A stretch of 24,835 bases of DNA from JAUREX01 sp044356825 (GTDB lineage Bacteria > Pseudomonadota > Alphaproteobacteria > Rhodobacterales > Rhodobacteraceae): assembly GCA_044356825.1 (NCBI GenBank), contig JBIKVM010000019.1, positions 1-24,835 of the forward strand. Reading direction: 5' to 3'. Shown one piece after another: positions 1 to 7,792 of the stretch; the first letter of the stretch is position 1, and every line of letters starts with the position of its first letter. The position numbers were made by a program, and so were the translations under genes. A model generated the notes under the pieces. It did no database searches and was not told the origin of the DNA. It saw nothing but the letters and a program-made list of their open reading frames with translations.

Positions 1-330
1 CACGTCGTCGTCGATGTTGTAGGCTATAGGCCGACGTCGGGCGTTCGCGATGATTTCCGCCCGCAACTCGCGCGCCGCCTCGTCCGACACGACCGCCTGA
101 GACGAGAGCGCGGTGATGTAGAGTGCATAGGCGTGCATGTAATTGTCGAAGTCGCTGAGGTAGGTCTCTCGATAGCTGGCCGAAATGCCAATCCGGTCGG
201 GCAAGGCGCCGGGATTTGGCGCCGCGAGCTCGGCACACAACCGGGCGCTGCCGACAGGATCAAGGATCGCAGCTGCCAACGGAACGGGCACTGCCATCAG
301 CCCGACGAGAAGACCTAGCAGGACTTTCAT
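1..330 (-). CDS. Secreted protein of unknown function (5' part only, runs off left edge)
   Basis: The reading frame starts at an ATG at 330 (minus strand) and stays open for 110 codons to the window edge. A strong Shine-Dalgarno run (GGAGGGGG) sits just upstream. Residues 1-21 look like a Sec signal peptide: one Lys, a Leu/Val-rich core and an LAAA cleavage region. The mature part contains a segment YRETYLSDFDNYMHAYALY followed by a charged helix-like stretch. I do not recognise the family. The base composition is visibly less GC-biased than secA next door (codons such as CTA, TAT, ATA). It lies downstream of secA on the same strand, with an 86-nt gap that can form hairpins, so it is probably a separate transcript. 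The product is exported; nothing else can be said. Confidence 0.7.
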   Translation of the reverse strand, partial: MKVLLGLLVGLMAVPVPLAAAILDPVGSARLCAELAAPNPGALPDRIGISASYRETYLSDFDNYMHAYALYITALSSQAVVSDEAARELRAEIIANARRRPIAYNIDDDV

Positions 331-372
331 CGCTCACCCCCTCCAGTGCCGCGCAAGGAATACCCACCTTGC

Positions 373-402
373 CCCGCGCATGCGGGAGGGCCCATCCGGC
401 CC
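373..402 (-). terminator. Possible secA terminator (two adjacent hairpins)
   Basis: Just beyond the secA stop are two small perfect stems. CCCGC/GCGGG (373-386) has a GCAT loop, and GGGCC/GGCCC (388-402) has a 5-nt loop. No T-tract follows, so intrinsic termination would be weak. The call rests on position between two same-strand genes. Confidence 0.3.
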
Positions 403-416
403 GCGGAGCGCGCGCC

Positions 417-3104
417 TCAGATCTTGCCGTGGCAGTGCTTGAACTTCTTTCCCGAGCCGCAGGGGCAGGCGTCATTGCGTCCCGGATCGCCCCAAGAGGC
501 CGGATTTGCTTCGTCGAAGTCCGGATTTGCCGCGGGTTCTGGCGGGGGTGGTGGGGTCGCGGCAGCGGCGAGAGCGGTCTGCTGGGCCTCAAACTGCCGG
601 CGGAGGGCGGCCTGCTCGTCGGCCGTCATCGGCCGGATGAGCGAGAGTTTCTGCGTGACCTCGCTGCGCAGCCCCTCAAGCATCGATTCGAAGAGCGTGA
701 AGGCCTCGGTCTTGTATTCGTTGAGCGGGTCGCGCTGCGCATAGCCGCGGAAGCCCACGACCGAGCGCAGATGCTCAAGCCGCAAGAGATGCTCGCGCCA
801 CTTGCCGTCGATGGTCTGCAAGAGGATCTGCTTTTCAATGTCGCGCATGACCGCGGGCCCGAAAGCGGCGGTCTTTTCGTCCATGTAGGCCTCGACATCG
901 GCCGTGATCCGCTCGCGCACCGTGTCCTGATCGACCCCGTCCTCGCCCGCCCAGTCGAGGATCGGCAGGTCGCGGTTGAGGCCCGTGCGCAGCGCTGCGG
1001 CCAGCCCCTCGGCGTCCCACTGGTCGGCGTAGGACTTGGGCGGCAGGTGGGTGTCGACCAGATCGTCGATGACCTGAAGGCGCATATCACGCGCGATCTC
1101 GCCCACGTCCTCGGCCCGCATGATGTCGAGCCGCTGGCCAAAGATCGCCTTGCGCTGGTCGTTCATCACGTCGTCGAATTTCAGGAGTTGCTTGCGGATG
1201 TCGAAGTTGCGCGCCTCGACCTTGGCCTGCGCCTTCTCGAGGCTCTTGTTGACCCACGGGTGGACGATCGCCTCGCCTTCCTTCATCCCGAGGGTGGAGA
1301 GCACCTTGTCGAGCCGCTCGGACCCGAAGATGCGCATGAGGTCATCCTCGAGCGAGAGGTAGAAGGCCGAGCGCCCGGGATCGCCCTGACGGCCCGAGCG
1401 GCCGCGGAGCTGGTTGTCGATCCGCCGGCTCTCGTGCCGTTCGGTCGCGAGCACGAAGAGGCCGCCGGCCGCGAGGACGCGGGCCTTGTCGGCGGCATGG
1501 TCGGCCTCGATCCGGGCGCGCACCGCGTCGGGGTGCGCCGCGGGGTCGGCGGCGAGCGCCTCCATCACGCGCATCTCGACATTGCCGCCAAGCTGGATGT
1601 CGGTGCCGCGGCCGGCCATGTTGGTGGCGATGGTGACGGCGCCGGGGCGGCCGGCCTCGGCGACGATGCGCGCCTCCTGCTCGTGCTGGCGGGCATTCAG
1701 CACGTTGTGGGGGACACCCGCCTTGGTCAGCATCGCCGAGAGCATCTCGGACTTCTCGATCGAGGTCGTGCCGACAAGGATCGGCTGGCCCTTTTCGTGG
1801 GCGGCGCGGATCTCGTTCAGGATCGCGTCGTATTTCTCGCGCGCGGTGCGATAGACGGCGTCGTGCTCGTCCTTGCGCGCGACGGGGCGGTTCGTCGGCA
1901 CCTCGACGACGCCGAGGCCGTAGATCTCGGCGAATTCCTCGGCCTCGGTCGCGGCGGTGCCGGTCATGCCCGCAAGCTTGCCGTAGAGGCGGAAATAGTT
2001 CTGGAAGGTGACCGAGGCGAGGGTCACGTTCTCGGGCTGGATCGTGACGCCCTCCTTGGCCTCGATCGCCTGATGGAGTCCGTCCGAGAGCCGCCGGCCG
2101 CGCATCATGCGGCCCGTGAATTCGTCGATCAGCATCACCTCGCCGTCGCGGACGATGTAGTGCTGGTCCTTGTGAAAGAGCCGGTGCGCCCGCAGCGCCT
2201 GATTGAGGTGATGCACCAGCGTCGTCGATTCGGGATCATAGAGCGAGCGGTCATCGGGCAGGAGCCCCGCCGCGCGCACGGTGGCCTCGATCGCCTCGTT
2301 GCCTTCCTCGGAGAAGGTGACGGTGCGCGCCTTCTCGTCGAGCTTGTAGTGCTCGGGCGAAAGCTGGGGGATCAGGCGGTCGACCGCGACATAGAGGTCC
2401 GACCGGTCCTGGCTCGGCCCCGAGATGATGAGGGGGGTGCGCGCCTCGTCGATCAGGATCGAATCGACCTCGTCCACGATCGCGAAGGCATGGCCGCGCT
2501 GCGCCATGTCCTCGAGCCGCGACTTCATGTTGTCGCGCAGATAGTCGAAGCCCAACTCGTTGTTGGTCGCATAGGTCACGTCGGCACGATAGGCCGCGCG
2601 CTTTTCCTCGTCGGGCTGCCAGGGATAGACGACCCCGGTCGTGAGGCCGAGCGCGCCATAGACTTTGCCCATCCATTCCGCGTCGCGCTTGGCGAGGTAG
2701 TCGTTGACCGTGACGATGTGCACGCCCCGGCCCGTCAGCGCGTTGAGATAGGCCGGAAAGGTCGCGACCAGCGTCTTGCCCTCGCCCGTCTTCATCTCGG
2801 CGATGTTGCCCTGGTGCAGGAAGATCCCGCCCATCAGCTGGACATCGAACGCCCTCAGGCCAAGCGCGCGGCGCGCGGCCTCGCGGCAATTTGCGAAGGC
2901 CTCGGGCAGGACGGCATCGAGGCTCTCGCCCGCCGCGACGCGGTTGCGCAACGCCTCGGTGCGCGCGCGCAAGCCCGCATCGTCGAGGGCTGCGAACTCT
3001 GCTTCCAGCGCGTTGATCTTCTCGACCAGGGGGCGCACGCCCTTGATCTTGCGGTCGTTCGGCGAGCCGAACACCTTGCGGGCAAGCGATCCGAGACCGA
3101 GCAT
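417..3104 (-). CDS. secA: SecA, preprotein translocase ATPase
   Basis: SecA is the cytosolic ATPase motor that pushes unfolded preproteins through SecYEG. The protein is 895 residues (E. coli 901) and looks complete. NBD1 has Walker A GEGKT (about 107-111) and Walker B IVDEVDS (about 209-215), with YATNNELGFDYLRDN at about 178-192. NBD2 has the AGRGTDIQLGGN motif. The helical scaffold/two-helix-finger region follows (IDGKWREHLLRLEHLRS). The extreme C-terminus has the zinc- and SecB-binding tail CPCGSGKKFKHCHG. The start was chosen from GGAG nine bases upstream and the conserved MLGLGSLARKVFG opening. A TTGACA-type promoter lies about 110 nt upstream. It is divergent from the parvulin gene. 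Confidence is very high. Confidence 0.98.
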   Translation of the reverse strand: MLGLGSLARKVFGSPNDRKIKGVRPLVEKINALEAEFAALDDAGLRARTEALRNRVAAGESLDAVLPEAFANCREAARRALGLRAFDVQLMGGIFLHQGNIAEMKTGEGKTLVATFPAYLNALTGRGVHIVTVNDYLAKRDAEWMGKVYGALGLTTGVVYPWQPDEEKRAAYRADVTYATNNELGFDYLRDNMKSRLEDMAQRGHAFAIVDEVDSILIDEARTPLIISGPSQDRSDLYVAVDRLIPQLSPEHYKLDEKARTVTFSEEGNEAIEATVRAAGLLPDDRSLYDPESTTLVHHLNQALRAHRLFHKDQHYIVRDGEVMLIDEFTGRMMRGRRLSDGLHQAIEAKEGVTIQPENVTLASVTFQNYFRLYGKLAGMTGTAATEAEEFAEIYGLGVVEVPTNRPVARKDEHDAVYRTAREKYDAILNEIRAAHEKGQPILVGTTSIEKSEMLSAMLTKAGVPHNVLNARQHEQEARIVAEAGRPGAVTIATNMAGRGTDIQLGGNVEMRVMEALAADPAAHPDAVRARIEADHAADKARVLAAGGLFVLATERHESRRIDNQLRGRSGRQGDPGRSAFYLSLEDDLMRIFGSERLDKVLSTLGMKEGEAIVHPWVNKSLEKAQAKVEARNFDIRKQLLKFDDVMNDQRKAIFGQRLDIMRAEDVGEIARDMRLQVIDDLVDTHLPPKSYADQWDAEGLAAALRTGLNRDLPILDWAGEDGVDQDTVRERITADVEAYMDEKTAAFGPAVMRDIEKQILLQTIDGKWREHLLRLEHLRSVVGFRGYAQRDPLNEYKTEAFTLFESMLEGLRSEVTQKLSLIRPMTADEQAALRRQFEAQQTALAAAATPPPPPEPAANPDFDEANPASWGDPGRNDACPCGSGKKFKHCHGKI

Positions 3105-3220
3105 GTCATCTCCGAGGGGCAGGTGGCCCCGACAACGCGCGCATCTCCGCCCGAGCGGCCTTGCCGGGCGGTTCCGGCTTGCCGTAGAAGGACGGCGCGG
3201 CCTTTCCTGCGCGCCCCAGC

Positions 3221-3249
3221 GATGTAAGGGGCAGTCGGTTGGGTGTCAA
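3221..3249 (-). promoter_or_regulatory. Predicted sigma70 promoter of secA
   Basis: On the minus strand a perfect -35 box TTGACA (3249-3244) is followed by a -10-like TACATC (3226-3221) with a 17-nt spacer, or TTACAT with a 16-nt spacer. A transcript starting near 3214 would have a leader of about 110 nt before the secA ATG. This is the clearest promoter-like match I found in the window. Confidence 0.6.
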
Positions 3250-3290
3250 CGTCACGCGCCGAAACGGCGCCCGGAAGCTTGGGGAACGCG

Positions 3291-4142
3291 ATGAATTCTA
3301 AACTGCAGCGTCTGGCCGCCTCGGCTGCGCTCGTTTGCGCCGCGACGATCGGCACGCCGACCTTCGCGCAGACGGCCGATCCCGGTCAGGTCGTGGCAAC
3401 CGTGAACGGTGTCGCCATCACGCTGGGCCATGTCGCCGTCATGGCAGCCCAACTTCCACCCGAGACCCGCGCAGAGCCGCCCGATGTGCTCTTCACCGCA
3501 ATCCTCGATCAGCTGATCCGCCAGCAGGCTCTTGCGGAAAGCAACCCCGAACCAGCGGCGCGCGAGCGCCTCGCGATCGAGAACTATTCCCGCGTCGTTC
3601 TTGCGGCAAAGGCGCTCGAGGCCACGATCGAAGGCGGCCTGACCGAGGATGCGCTCAAGGCCGCCTATGCCGAGCGCTTCGCCGACCGCGCGCCCGATAC
3701 CGAATACAACGCCGCCCACATCCTTGTCGCCGACGAGGCGACGGCGCAGAAACTCGCGGCCGAGATCGCGGCGGGCGCCGATTTCGGCGAACTGGCGCGG
3801 CTGCATTCCACGGATGGCGCCGCGGCGCGGGGGGGTGAACTGGGCTGGTTCGGCCCGGGTGTCATGGTTGCACCCTTCGAGGCTGCCGTCGTCGCCCTGA
3901 AGCCCGGCGAGGTCTCGGCGCCCGTGCAGACCCAGTTCGGCTGGCACCTTGTCAAGCTCATCGAGACGCGCATCGCCTCGGTCCCGAGCTTCGAGCAGGT
4001 GCGCGACAGTCTTGCGGCCGAAGTCGAGAACCGATTGGTGGATGAACGGATCGCCGAGGCCGTCCGCTCGGTCGAGGTCGTGCGCAGCGTTGACGGGATA
4101 GACCCTGCCGCGGCGTTCGACCCGGCGCTCTTCTCGAAATAG
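3291..4142 (+). CDS. Periplasmic parvulin-type peptidyl-prolyl cis-trans isomerase (PpiC/SurA/PrsA-like)
   Basis: This 283-residue exported foldase is predicted to catalyse prolyl cis-trans isomerisation and assist folding of exported proteins in the periplasm. Residues 1-26 form a Sec signal peptide (MNSKLQRLAAS..., cleavage likely TFA|QT). An N-terminal helical chaperone-like region (about 30-130) is followed by one parvulin domain at about 137-228, with the hallmarks AAHILV, the DFGELARLHSTD segment, GGELGWFGPG, and the closing FGWHLVKL. No lipobox is visible. I chose ATG 3291 because GGGGA sits about 8 nt upstream and the signal peptide then has a proper n-region. An in-frame ATG at 3243 would add 16 residues and spoil it. 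It is 11 nt upstream of argJ and probably co-transcribed with it. Confidence 0.9.
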   Translation: MNSKLQRLAASAALVCAATIGTPTFAQTADPGQVVATVNGVAITLGHVAVMAAQLPPETRAEPPDVLFTAILDQLIRQQALAESNPEPAARERLAIENYSRVVLAAKALEATIEGGLTEDALKAAYAERFADRAPDTEYNAAHILVADEATAQKLAAEIAAGADFGELARLHSTDGAAARGGELGWFGPGVMVAPFEAAVVALKPGEVSAPVQTQFGWHLVKLIETRIASVPSFEQVRDSLAAEVENRLVDERIAEAVRSVEVVRSVDGIDPAAAFDPALFSK

Positions 4143-4153
4143 GAACGCAGATC

Positions 4154-5524
4154 ATGGGCAAGACGGACTGGAAGGCCGAGGCGAAGGACCTCAAGCACAA
4201 GCTCGGTCGCGCCAAGCGCAAGTTGCGCGCTGCGGATGCTGAGGGTGCCGCCGTGGCCGCACCCAAACCCGCGACCAAGGCCGCGCTGCCCCGCTCACCG
4301 CTTGCCCCGGCTGCGTTTCCAGACCTGCCGGCCATCGCCGGCGTGCGCTTTGCCGTCGCCGCGGCCGGGGTGCGCTATGCCGGCCGCACCGACGTGACGC
4401 TGATCGAGATCGCGCCGGGCAGCAGCCTCGCGGGCGCCTTCACCCGCTCGGCAACGCGCGCCGCCAGCGTCCTAGACGCCGAGGCCAAGATCGCGGGCGG
4501 GATGGCCGCCCCGCATGGCGCGGCCATCGTCATCAATTCGGGTAACGCCAACGCCTTCACGGGCCGTGCCGGGGTCGCTAGCGTTGCGGCGATCTGCACG
4601 GCGGCGGGTGCCGCGCTCGGGATCCCGGCAGGGGCGGTTCTGACTTCCTCGACCGGGGTCATCGGCGAGCCGCTCCCGCATGAGCGCATCGCCTCGGCAC
4701 TCGGGCCGATGGCGGGCACGCTCGATGGCGGGGCCATCGCCGATGCCGCGCGCGCCATCATGACGACGGACACCTTCCCCAAGGGTGCCGCGGCCGAGGT
4801 CGCGGCCGAGGGCGGCAAGATCCGCATCGCCGGCATCGCGAAGGGATCGGGCATGATCGCCCCTGACATGGCGACGATGCTTGTCTACATCTTCACCGAT
4901 GCGGCCATCGCGGCCCCCGCGCTGCAGCAGATCGTCTCGCGCGAGGTCGATCGCAGCTTCAACTGCATCACGGTCGATGGCGACACCTCGACCTCGGACG
5001 CCGTGATGGTGGCGGCGACGGGGCAATCCCCGGCCGCGCCGCTCGGGAACCCCCAGAGCGCCTCCACCCGCGCCTTTGCCGACGCGCTGGGCGGCGTTAT
5101 GCGCGACCTTGCCTGGCAGGTCGTGCGCGATGGTGAGGGGGCGACGAAGTTTGTCGAGGTGGCCGTGACAGGCGCGTCCGACGATCGCGACGCGCACCGT
5201 GTGGCAATGGCGATCGCGAACTCGCCCCTCGTGAAAACCGCGATCGCGGGGCAGGACGCGAACTGGGGCCGCGTCGTGATGGCCGTCGGGAAATCGGGCG
5301 CCGCGGCTGATCGCGACCGCCTCTCGATCCGTTTCGGGCCACATGTGGTGGCCGAGAACGGCGCGCGCGCCCCGGCCTATGACGAGGCCGCGGTCAGCGC
5401 CTACATGCGCGCGCAGGATCTGGTGATCGGCGTCGATCTGGGAATCGGTAGCGGGGCGCGCACGGTTTGGACCTGCGACCTGACGCATGGCTACATCGCG
5501 ATCAACGGGGACTACCGGTCTTGA
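4154..5524 (+). CDS. argJ: ArgJ, bifunctional glutamate N-acetyltransferase / amino-acid acetyltransferase
   Basis: ArgJ transfers the acetyl group from N-acetylornithine to glutamate (cyclic arginine pathway). In bifunctional members it also makes N-acetylglutamate from acetyl-CoA. The 456-residue precursor contains the autoproteolysis site KGSGMIAPDMATML; Thr241 would be the new N-terminal nucleophile of the beta chain. Other family hallmarks are GAAIVINSGNANAFTG (about 122-137), TSSTGVIGEPLP, FNCITVDGDTSTSD and GQDANWGRVVMAVGKSG. The first 45 or so residues are an extra Lys/Arg/Ala-rich stretch before the conserved start near PLAPAAFPDLPAIAGVRFA. ATG 4154 is preceded by AGGA. Its stop overlaps the mutT start, so the two are translationally coupled. 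Confidence 0.96.
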   Translation: MGKTDWKAEAKDLKHKLGRAKRKLRAADAEGAAVAAPKPATKAALPRSPLAPAAFPDLPAIAGVRFAVAAAGVRYAGRTDVTLIEIAPGSSLAGAFTRSATRAASVLDAEAKIAGGMAAPHGAAIVINSGNANAFTGRAGVASVAAICTAAGAALGIPAGAVLTSSTGVIGEPLPHERIASALGPMAGTLDGGAIADAARAIMTTDTFPKGAAAEVAAEGGKIRIAGIAKGSGMIAPDMATMLVYIFTDAAIAAPALQQIVSREVDRSFNCITVDGDTSTSDAVMVAATGQSPAAPLGNPQSASTRAFADALGGVMRDLAWQVVRDGEGATKFVEVAVTGASDDRDAHRVAMAIANSPLVKTAIAGQDANWGRVVMAVGKSGAAADRDRLSIRFGPHVVAENGARAPAYDEAAVSAYMRAQDLVIGVDLGIGSGARTVWTCDLTHGYIAINGDYRS

Positions 5525-5919
5525 AGGTCGTCCTCGTCGCGGCGGCGGCCCTTATCGATGCCGACGGCAGGGTGCTGATCGCCGAGCGGCCCTCAGGCAA
5601 GTCGATGGCCGGGCTGTGGGAGTTTCCGGGGGGCAAAGTCGAGCCGGGCGAGACGCCCGAGGCCGCCCTCATCCGCGAGTTGCGGGAAGAACTCGGGATC
5701 GAGACGCGCGCAAGCTGCCTTGCGCCTCTGAGCTTCGCGAGCCACGGCTACGAGGATTTCCACCTGCTCATGCCACTGTTTGCCTGTCGCCGCTGGCAGG
5801 GTATCGCAAACCCCCGCGAGGGCCAGCGCATCCGCTGGGTCCATGCACGCGATCTTTCGTCCTATCCGATGCCCCCGGCGGACCTGCCGCTGATCCCCGT
5901 CCTGCGCGACTGGCTCTGA
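5521..5919 (+). CDS. mutT: MutT-type Nudix hydrolase (8-oxo-dGTP diphosphatase)
   Basis: This 132-residue Nudix enzyme is predicted to hydrolyse oxidised nucleotides such as 8-oxo-dGTP and so prevent transversions. The complete Nudix box G-x5-E-x7-RE-L-x-EE-x-G-I lies at about residues 38-60, preceded by the substrate-site segment MAGLWEFPGGK. The C-terminal PMPPADLPLIPVLRDWL is typical of alphaproteobacterial MutT. I place the start at TTG 5521, whose TTGA overlaps the argJ stop by 4 nt. It gives the family-like N-terminus (M)KVVLVAAAALIDADGRVL, and GGGG lies about 10 nt upstream. An ATG at 5467 inside argJ would add 18 non-conserved residues. It converges on the RTX gene with only a 10-nt gap and no visible terminator. 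Confidence 0.92.
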   Translation: MKVVLVAAAALIDADGRVLIAERPSGKSMAGLWEFPGGKVEPGETPEAALIRELREELGIETRASCLAPLSFASHGYEDFHLLMPLFACRRWQGIANPREGQRIRWVHARDLSSYPMPPADLPLIPVLRDWL

Positions 5920-5929
5920 CCTCGCGCGA

Positions 5930-7792
5930 TCAAGCGACGAAGGCGAAGTTTCCCCCATCGAGGATGCCGACCAGATCCCCGCCCGTGATGAGGGCAAGTG
6001 TCGTGTTCGCCGCATTGTCGTCGATCGCGGTGTCCTGACCATCGACTGCCGTTACCGATATCTCCACCCGCGAGAGCACCGTCACCCCCGCAGTCGACTC
6101 GAACCACAGCACGAGGATGTCCGCCCCGTCGGCAAGCCCCGACGCAGCTTCGACGGTGCCGCCGTTGATGCTGGAAAGCATCTCGGTCGTGCTCGCAAAA
6201 TCGGTCGTGAGCGCGAGGATGTGGGTCTCGATCTCGAGCGGCGCGCTTGAGCCGTTGACCTGCGACTGGATGACGACGGCGGTCCCGGCCGAGATTGAGC
6301 CGCCATTGCCGTTGACCGGCACAATGGCACCGATGCTGATCTCGATGATGTCGTCGGTCACATGGCCAAAACCTGTGATCGTGTCGGGCGCATCCGTCGT
6401 CGTGAGCCGAACGCGGTCAGTCGCGGCTACGGTCTCGGTCAGGTCGATGGTGTCGCTGCCGCGCCCGGCGACGATCGTGTCCGCCCCCGCGCCGGGCGTG
6501 ATGAAATCGTCCCCACGCCCGCCCGTGATCGTGTCCGCCCCCGCGCTGCCGGTGATGTTGAGCGACTCCGTCTGGACCGAGAAATCCGCCGCCATCGCGG
6601 TCTCGAGGATGATGCGCCCGATATTGACGAGGTCGGTATCCGACAGCTTGGCCGCCGTCACCGGTGCGGCGAAACGCACCGTGTCGTTGCCTGGGCCGCC
6701 GTCGATCGTGTCATCCTCTTCGGCGTGGATCGTGTCGTCGCCCGAGCCGCCCGAAAGCACATCCGCCCCGACCCCGCCGATCAGCGTGTCGTTGCCGCCC
6801 CCGCCCGTGAGGCGGTTGGCGTTCGCATCCCCGATCAGCGTGACATTGCCGGTCGAGAGCACCTCGACATTCTCCATCGCGAAGAAGCGCTTGTCGAATC
6901 CGTCCTCGGCCTCGGCGAGCGAGGGGAAGAAATAGAGGTTGCGCGACAGGTCGACATGGATCGGCGTCGTGCCGAAGCTCGCCGACAGGCGCAGCGTGTC
7001 GGACCCTCCGCCGCCGTCGAAATACTTGTCACCCAGCGTGAGATAGATCACGTCATCGCCCGGCCCCGCAAAGACGCGGTCGCGCCCCGAGCCCGGGTCG
7101 ATCACGTCGTTGCCGCCGCCCGTCGTGATTTCGTCGTTGCCGTTGCCGGCGATGATCTCGTCGTTGCCGCCGGCCGTCTCGACGATGGTCGAGGAGTTGG
7201 TGGTGTAGACCAGCAGGTCGACCATTCCGAACGACTTCAGGTGGTGAAAGTTCGTGAAACTGGCCGCGATCGGCACCGGCGCGCCGGTCGTGTAGTATTT
7301 GCCGACGATGAAATCGATCGTGATGCGCGGATAGGCCGACAGCGTCGCCGGCACGCCCAGCGTGTTGATGCCCGGCCCGCCATCCTCGAAATCCTCGCCC
7401 TCGGAGAGATGCACGAGATCGTCGCCCGTTCCGGCCAGGATGACGTCGTCGCCGGGGCCGGGGTCGATGATGTCGTCGCCGCCGCCTGCGTTGATCCAGT
7501 CGTCCCCGCTTCCGCCGTTGATGGTGTCGTTGCCGTCCGCGCCCCAGATCACGTCGTTGCCGCCCAGAGCGTTGATGGTGTTGCTGCCCCCGATGGCGCG
7601 AATTTCCTCGCCCCGCGAGGTGCCGGTAAGCGAATCATTCGCGTTCGAGCCGCAGACTTGGGCGCCGAGGCAATAGATCGGCGTCTCGACCCCGCAGCCT
7701 GCCAGCGCCAGAAGCGGCAGTGCGGTCGAGGCCATCTTGCGCGAGGTCGCAGTTCTCGGGCGGGGCAGGGTCGGAGGTGTCATGCGCATCAC
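5930..7792 (-). CDS. RTX-repeat calcium-binding protein with lipoprotein signal
   Basis: This protein of about 620 residues opens with an Arg-rich n-region, a short hydrophobic core and a lipobox LAGC (Cys33 from the GTG start; Gly at +2 predicts outer-membrane sorting). Four blocks of glycine/aspartate nonapeptides of the GGxGxDxUx type lie at about 75-130, 205-265, 320-370 and 415-455 (for example GGNDVIWGADGNDTING). These form Ca2+-binding parallel beta-rolls. The rest is beta-rich linker with no enzyme domain that I recognise. The start is GTG 7792 or ATG 7789. Both overlap the stop of the upstream repeat protein (GTGATG), so the two genes are translationally coupled. The C-terminus ends NFAFVA. 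A role in the cell surface or matrix is likely; an unseen catalytic domain cannot be excluded. Confidence 0.88.
   Translation of the reverse strand: MMRMTPPTLPRPRTATSRKMASTALPLLALAGCGVETPIYCLGAQVCGSNANDSLTGTSRGEEIRAIGGSNTINALGGNDVIWGADGNDTINGGSGDDWINAGGGDDIIDPGPGDDVILAGTGDDLVHLSEGEDFEDGGPGINTLGVPATLSAYPRITIDFIVGKYYTTGAPVPIAASFTNFHHLKSFGMVDLLVYTTNSSTIVETAGGNDEIIAGNGNDEITTGGGNDVIDPGSGRDRVFAGPGDDVIYLTLGDKYFDGGGGSDTLRLSASFGTTPIHVDLSRNLYFFPSLAEAEDGFDKRFFAMENVEVLSTGNVTLIGDANANRLTGGGGNDTLIGGVGADVLSGGSGDDTIHAEEDDTIDGGPGNDTVRFAAPVTAAKLSDTDLVNIGRIILETAMAADFSVQTESLNITGSAGADTITGGRGDDFITPGAGADTIVAGRGSDTIDLTETVAATDRVRLTTTDAPDTITGFGHVTDDIIEISIGAIVPVNGNGGSISAGTAVVIQSQVNGSSAPLEIETHILALTTDFASTTEMLSSINGGTVEAASGLADGADILVLWFESTAGVTVLSRVEISVTAVDGQDTAIDDNAANTTLALITGGDLVGILDGGNFAFVA

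Noticed and set aside
216..3227. Very long open frame (about 1003 codons) antisense to secA
   Set aside because: It is an antisense shadow of secA. High GC suppresses stop codons, and the predicted protein is low-complexity Arg/Ala/Gly with no family features.
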